This document shows, one piece after another, positions 60,164-64,000 of a stretch of 64,000 bases of DNA. Each line of letters opens with the position of its first letter. Position 1 is the first letter of the stretch. Under the pieces are notes generated by a model, which was given only the letters and a program-made list of their open reading frames with translations, was not told the DNA's origin and made no database searches. Source of the stretch: Geobacillus sp. 46C-IIa (lineage in GTDB: Bacteria; Bacillota; Bacilli; Bacillales; Anoxybacillaceae); assembly GCF_014679505.1 (NCBI RefSeq), contig NZ_CP061474.1, positions 2,552,001 to 2,616,000 on the forward strand, given 5' to 3'. The translations under genes were made by a program, and so were the position numbers.

Positions 60164-60562
60164 TCACCCGTTCACTAACCGCTGCGCTTCGCGGAGCTGA
60201 TACGCCCGCACTTTGCGCGGCAGGAAGCGGCGGATTTCATCTTCGTTATAACCGACTTGAAGCCGCTTTTCATCGATGATGATCGGCCGGCGCAAAATGC
60301 CCGGATTTTTTTGAATAAGCTCGTACAAATCTTGCAGCGGTAAGGATTCAAGGTTAATGTTCAGCTTTTGGAACACTTTCGAACGGGTCGAAATGATTTC
60401 ATCCGTCCCCGTTTCCGTCATCCGTAAAATTTCTTTAATCTCCTCGACCGTCAGCGGCTCGGAGAAAATATTGCGTTCAACATAAGGAATATCATGCTTC
60501 TCGAGCCACGCCTTCGCCTTCCGGCACGACGTGCAACTCGGTGATGTGTATAGCTTGACCAT
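60164..60562 (-). CDS. spx: Transcription regulator Spx
   Basis: 132 residues, ArsC-like: [20 protein letters not shown] with the redox switch C10-T-S-C13, [40 protein letters not shown]. It binds the RNA-polymerase alpha CTD and controls the disulfide-stress response. AAAAGGAGTG precedes the ATG; the frame before it is not used. SpxH at 52.2 kb targets it for degradation. Confidence 0.94.
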   Translation of the reverse strand: MVKLYTSPSCTSCRKAKAWLEKHDIPYVERNIFSEPLTVEEIKEILRMTETGTDEIISTRSKVFQKLNINLESLPLQDLYELIQKNPGILRRPIIIDEKRLQVGYNEDEIRRFLPRKVRAYQLREAQRLVNG

Positions 60563-60868
60563 TTTGATCACTCCTTTTTACAAGGAATCCCTTGCTTCCC
60601 TGCCCGTGAGCTGACGGGCTCATGCAACTATGCCTGCTTTCACACACTTGATGGCATAGCGATACGACCTATACCACCTGCCGGGCGGTCGGCCGTCTTG
60701 TTAATCATTTGCAAATTGAAATGACTTTAACATGATATATTATACAATAAATCAGTGGAGAAAGATATAGTTTTTCAACGATTAATGCAATTTTCTTCGT
60801 TCCCTCTTTCAATAGGGAGGAAAATCCTCTACAATCAAAGTAGAAGAGAAAAGGGGGAGGAAGAACAT

Positions 60869-61051
60869 ATGGCCGGCTATTTCGCTGACTTCGTCATTGC
60901 TTCAGCATTGATCGTCGTCATCACCGCCTTGATGGGGAGCATGAGCAACACGATTGGGGAACGGCTATTCGGTCGAAACAAGAGAAAGAAGCATGTTGAG
61001 GCTTCCCGCCGCATCCAGCAAGGGTGGAATTTCGTTGGTGGAAAAAAATAA
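60869..61051 (+). CDS. Small membrane-anchored basic protein
   Basis: 60 residues: MAGYFADFVIASALIVVITAL, MGSMSNTIGERLFGRNKRKK, HVEASRRIQQGWNFVGGKK. One helix and a basic tail. AAGGGGGAGGAAG precedes the ATG; the longer frame is unlikely. Unknown function. The region 60575-60868 holds no other gene; TATTAT boxes near 60735 could be its promoter. Confidence 0.68.
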   Translation: MAGYFADFVIASALIVVITALMGSMSNTIGERLFGRNKRKKHVEASRRIQQGWNFVGGKK

Positions 61052-61076
61052 CTCGCCAAAATGGGCGTATAACGTC

Positions 61077-61133
61077 GCGCCGTCTGCTTCCCCGTTCGCA
61101 TCGAGCGTCGGTGAAGAGACGGCGCTTTTTCAT
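61077..61133 (+). terminator. Terminator after the small gene at 60869
   Basis: GCGCCGTCT and AGACGGCGC pair across a 31-base loop, followed by TTTTTC. Confidence 0.75.
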
Positions 61134-61170
61134 ACCTAGAGGAACGATTCCTTTCCACCAAGCGAGCCGT

Positions 61171-62106
61171 TTAGGCATACATCGCCCGGTACCGCTTATA
61201 CTCTTCTTCTGAACAAAGCACGAAATGACCTGGTGTAATTTCGCGAAATTCGAGCTCTTCCCCGTCTTTATAGCCGTGCTGCGCCGGGTCGTAGACGATC
61301 CGTTTGCGCGTTCGCTCCGTTTCCGGATCCGGAAGCGGAATCGCAGAGAGCAACGCCTTTGTATACGGATGGATCGGGTTGCGATACAATTCTTCCGACT
61401 CAGCGAGCTCGACCATTTTCCCAAAATACATGACCCCGATCCGATCGCTGATGTACTTCACCATCGATAAATCATGGGCAATAAATAAATACGTTAACCC
61501 TTTTTCGCGCTGCAGCCGCTTCAATAAGTTCACGACTTGCGCCTGGATGGAAACGTCAAGAGCGGAGATCGGCTCATCGGCGATGATGAATTCCGGTTCG
61601 ACCGCGAGCGCTCGGGCAATGCCGATCCGCTGGCGTTGACCGCCAGAAAACTCGTGCGGATAACGATTGGCGTGCTCGCGGTTCAACCCGACCGTCTCCA
61701 GCAGCTCATAGACGCGTTGCATCCGTTCTTCTTTTGTTTTCGCCAGCCCGTGAATGTCAATGCCCTCGGCGATAATGTCAGCGACCGTCATCCGCGGGTT
61801 GAGGGAGGCATACGGGTCTTGGAAAATCATTTGCATTTTCCGGTTTAACTCTTTCAGCTCTTTTTTTGATTTTTTTCCATGCACATTGACGCCGTTAAAC
61901 AGCACTTCCCCGTCTGTCGCGTCATACAACCGAATGATCGTCCGCCCTGTCGTCGACTTGCCGCAGCCCGACTCACCGACAAGGCCGAACGTTTCGCCTT
62001 TATAAATGTCAAATGTCACACCGTCGACCGCTTTGACGACTTCACCGCGGCCGGCCGGGAAGTATTGTTTTAAGTTTTTCACTTCGAGCAGTTTTTGCTT
62101 AGCCAC
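61171..62106 (-). CDS. oppF: Oligopeptide ABC transporter ATPase OppF
   Basis: 311 residues from GTG 62106 (AAAGGAGGCAAAC): Walker [20 protein letters not shown]-loop [15 protein letters not shown], signature [17 protein letters not shown], Walker [21 protein letters not shown], and the C-terminal [20 protein letters not shown] of the OppD/F type. Partner of OppD. The upstream frame overlaps oppD. Confidence 0.95.
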   Translation of the reverse strand: MAKQKLLEVKNLKQYFPAGRGEVVKAVDGVTFDIYKGETFGLVGESGCGKSTTGRTIIRLYDATDGEVLFNGVNVHGKKSKKELKELNRKMQMIFQDPYASLNPRMTVADIIAEGIDIHGLAKTKEERMQRVYELLETVGLNREHANRYPHEFSGGQRQRIGIARALAVEPEFIIADEPISALDVSIQAQVVNLLKRLQREKGLTYLFIAHDLSMVKYISDRIGVMYFGKMVELAESEELYRNPIHPYTKALLSAIPLPDPETERTRKRIVYDPAQHGYKDGEELEFREITPGHFVLCSEEEYKRYRAMYA

Positions 62107-63160
62107 GCGGTTTGCCTCCTTTCCGGGCAACGATGTCGGCAAACTGTTTCATCCGCTCGCGCACAATGGCCGGCGGCTCGACATTCGGCGCCAGCTCATG
62201 CAACAGCCATGTCGCCGCATAGTGCGTATCGGACACCTGGAACATCGGCGGCTCGAGCTCATAGTCGATTTTCAGCGCGTATGGGTTGCGCGGCGCAAAC
62301 GCATCGCCTTTTGGTGGGTTTAGCAAATCCGGCGGTGAGCCCGGAATCGAATACAACTCCGTATCTTTATGATCAAGGCTCGGCATCGATGCAAGCAGCC
62401 CCCATGTGTACGGATGTTTCGGGTTATAAAAAATTTCGTCCACCGTGCCGATTTCCACAATCTTCCCTGCATACATGACTGCGACGCGGTCAGCCATGTT
62501 CGCCACAACCCCTAAATCGTGAGTAATAAAAATGATCGACATGCCGAGTTTTTTCTGAATGTCCTTCATGAGCTCCAAAATTTGCGCCTGAATCGTCACA
62601 TCAAGCGCCGTCGTCGGCTCATCAGCAATTAAAATTTTCGGGTTGCACGCTAACGCCATGGCGATCACGACGCGCTGGCGCATCCCACCGGAAAATTGAT
62701 GCGGATATTGCTTTATGCGCAATTCGGCGTTTTTGATGCCGACAAGCTGCAACAGCTCAATCGCCCGTTTGCGCGCCTCATCTTTCGACAGTTTTTGATG
62801 CTTTAAAATCGCTTCCATGATTTGTTTTCCGATCGTCATCGTTGGATTGAGCGAGGTCATCGGATCTTGGAAAATCATTGAGATTTTTTTCCCGCGAATC
62901 GACTGCATTTCCTTTTCCGACAGCTTTGCTAAGTCTTTTCCTTCAAATAAAATTTCCCCTTGTTTAATGCGGCTTGGCGGCGTCGGCAACAGACGCATGA
63001 GCGCTTTCGATGTCACCGATTTCCCAGATCCTGACTCACCGACGATCGCCAATGTTTCCCCTTTATATAAATCGAATGTCACACCGCGGACCGCTTGCAC
63101 CTCGCCGGCATGGATATCGAAGGAAACATGCAAATCGTTCACTTGCAAAATTTTCTCCAT
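62099..63160 (-). CDS. oppD: Oligopeptide ABC transporter ATPase OppD
   Basis: 353 residues from ATG 63160 (AAGGGGTG upstream; a GTG three codons earlier is possible): Walker [35 protein letters not shown], signature [17 protein letters not shown], Walker [21 protein letters not shown], and the Opp-type C-terminus [20 protein letters not shown]. It powers peptide uptake. oppF starts inside its last codons. Confidence 0.95.
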   Translation of the reverse strand: MEKILQVNDLHVSFDIHAGEVQAVRGVTFDLYKGETLAIVGESGSGKSVTSKALMRLLPTPPSRIKQGEILFEGKDLAKLSEKEMQSIRGKKISMIFQDPMTSLNPTMTIGKQIMEAILKHQKLSKDEARKRAIELLQLVGIKNAELRIKQYPHQFSGGMRQRVVIAMALACNPKILIADEPTTALDVTIQAQILELMKDIQKKLGMSIIFITHDLGVVANMADRVAVMYAGKIVEIGTVDEIFYNPKHPYTWGLLASMPSLDHKDTELYSIPGSPPDLLNPPKGDAFAPRNPYALKIDYELEPPMFQVSDTHYAATWLLHELAPNVEPPAIVRERMKQFADIVARKGGKPRG

Positions 63161-63181
63161 CGTTTTCACCCCTTCCGCCCA

Positions 63182-64000
63182 TTATTTACGCATTTTCGGG
63201 TCGAGCGCATCGCGCAGCCCGTCAGCGACGAGGTTAAAGCTCAAAATCAGCAAGCTGATGACAATCGACGGGATAATAATTAAATGCGGATACGTTTGAA
63301 TGGACTTATACCCTTCGTTGACAAGCGAACCGAGCGATGCTTCCGGCGGGCGGATGCCGAGACCGATAAAGCTCAAAAACGCCTCCGTAAAAATAGCCGC
63401 TGGGATCGTGAACATCGTCGTAATAATAATCGGACCCATAACGTTCGGAATCAAATGTTTAAAAATGAGCCGTGAGTTAGATGCTCCCAGTGTCCGTGCA
63501 GCGAGCACATATTCCATGTTTTTCAGCTTCAAAATTTGCCCGCGCACAATGCGCGCCATCGTCGTCCAACCGGTGATGACCATCGCCAGTGTAATCGAAA
63601 TAATCCCCGGCTCAAAAATCAGGATAAATAAGATAACGACGATCAAATACGGAATGCCGTTTAAAATTTCAATGATCCGCTGCATCACGTTATCTACGCG
63701 GCCGCCGTAATAGCCGGAAATGCCGCCGTAGGCAATGCCGATAAACAAATCAATCACAGCGGCCAATAGCCCGATGTAAAGCGAAATACGAGTGCCATAC
63801 CACGTTCTCACCCATAAGTCGCGGCCTAAATCATCGGTACCAAACCAATAGTACTCTTTGATGCCGCGCTCTTTGTATACATCGACGCCATTGGGGTCTT
63901 TTCCATCTAAATTGAGCCAGCTAATATGCTCCAAAACAGGGACTTTCGGCGGCAGTTTCGCATGGCTTAAGTTTTGCTCTTTATACGAACGTTCGCTTGC
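63182..64000 (-). CDS. oppC: Oligopeptide ABC transporter permease OppC (5' end outside the window)
   Basis: The frame is open to the right edge of the window, so the true start lies outside. 273 residues are visible: YYWFGTDDLGRDLWVRTWYG, VIDLFIGIAYGGISGYYGGR, the EAA loop region AARTLGASNSRLIFKHLIPN, and LSFIGLGIRPPEASLGSLVN. Five or six helices. With OppD and OppF it forms one operon in the order oppC-oppD-oppF; OppB and the binding protein should lie to the right. The first visible part KEQNLSHAKLPPKVPVLEHI is the typical cytoplasmic N-terminus. Confidence 0.93.
   Translation of the reverse strand, partial: ASERSYKEQNLSHAKLPPKVPVLEHISWLNLDGKDPNGVDVYKERGIKEYYWFGTDDLGRDLWVRTWYGTRISLYIGLLAAVIDLFIGIAYGGISGYYGGRVDNVMQRIIEILNGIPYLIVVILFILIFEPGIISITLAMVITGWTTMARIVRGQILKLKNMEYVLAARTLGASNSRLIFKHLIPNVMGPIIITTMFTIPAAIFTEAFLSFIGLGIRPPEASLGSLVNEGYKSIQTYPHLIIIPSIVISLLILSFNLVADGLRDALDPKMRK

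Overview
The window looks like a chromosomal segment of a thermophilic, spore-forming Bacillota of the Geobacillus/Parageobacillus type. The grounds are moderately high GC, strong AGGAGG-type ribosome sites, frequent TTG and GTG starts, many sporulation genes, and long runs that keep the gene order I recall for Bacillus subtilis (metI-metC-yjcH-yjcG-yjcF-spoVIF; fabI-cotO; prpE-rluD-nadK-relQ-yjbL-yjbK-cwlQ-yjbI-spxH; pepF-coiA; mecA; spx; opp; ytdA/ytcABC; cotSA-cotS/cotI). No intact insertion sequence, prophage or CRISPR array was seen. All product names come from reading protein motifs and gene order; no database search was run.

Layout. (1) 0.3-7.2 kb: an accessory redox and copper cluster with a CcdA/TauE-like membrane protein, a BNR-type lipoprotein, a YVTN beta-propeller lipoprotein behind an FNR-like site, a frameshifted Rieske protein, a tiny Met-rich membrane protein, a membrane-anchored cupredoxin, a two-domain multicopper oxidase and a 3'-truncated flavin reductase. 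It is bordered by a HepT toxin remnant. (2) 7.3-9.7 kb: a GT2-GT8 fusion glycosyltransferase and a stand-alone GT8. (3) 10.0-13.7 kb: a fixABCX-type electron-transfer-flavoprotein operon. (4) 14.1-15.0 kb: eroded gene fragments (DoxX, aminoglycoside phosphotransferase) beside a tRNA-Val. (5) 15.1-18.0 kb: a three-gene polysaccharide operon. (6) 18.2-24.8 kb: two CotB-like small proteins, methionine genes under an S-box riboswitch, yjcHGF, and sporulation genes.

(7) 25.0-28.9 kb: a spoVA2-type operon (DUF1657, YhcN-like lipoprotein, SpoVAC, SpoVAD, SpoVAEb, DUF1657, DUF421 protein with a DUF1657-like tail, small acidic protein). (8) 29.0-32.9 kb: mostly undescribed small genes, several behind sigma-K-like -10 boxes. 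(9) 33-45 kb: spore-coat kinase-fold proteins, glycosyltransferases and nucleotide-sugar enzymes (ytdA, ytcA, ytcB, ytcC, cotS, cotSA, cotI), then cotO and fabI with a FapR operator. (10) 45.4-64 kb: mostly housekeeping and stress genes, ending in an oppC cut by the window edge.

The main theme is the spore: germinant and dipicolinate channel proteins in region 7, and a mother-cell programme for coat protein and coat saccharide in regions 8 and 9. The second theme is membrane redox chemistry: the copper/Rieske cluster and the FixABCX route from ETF to quinone. The strongest candidates for something not yet described are the three-module DUF1657 operon, the sigma-K-like cluster of unknown genes at 29-33 kb, and the copper/Rieske cluster with its own operator-like palindrome.
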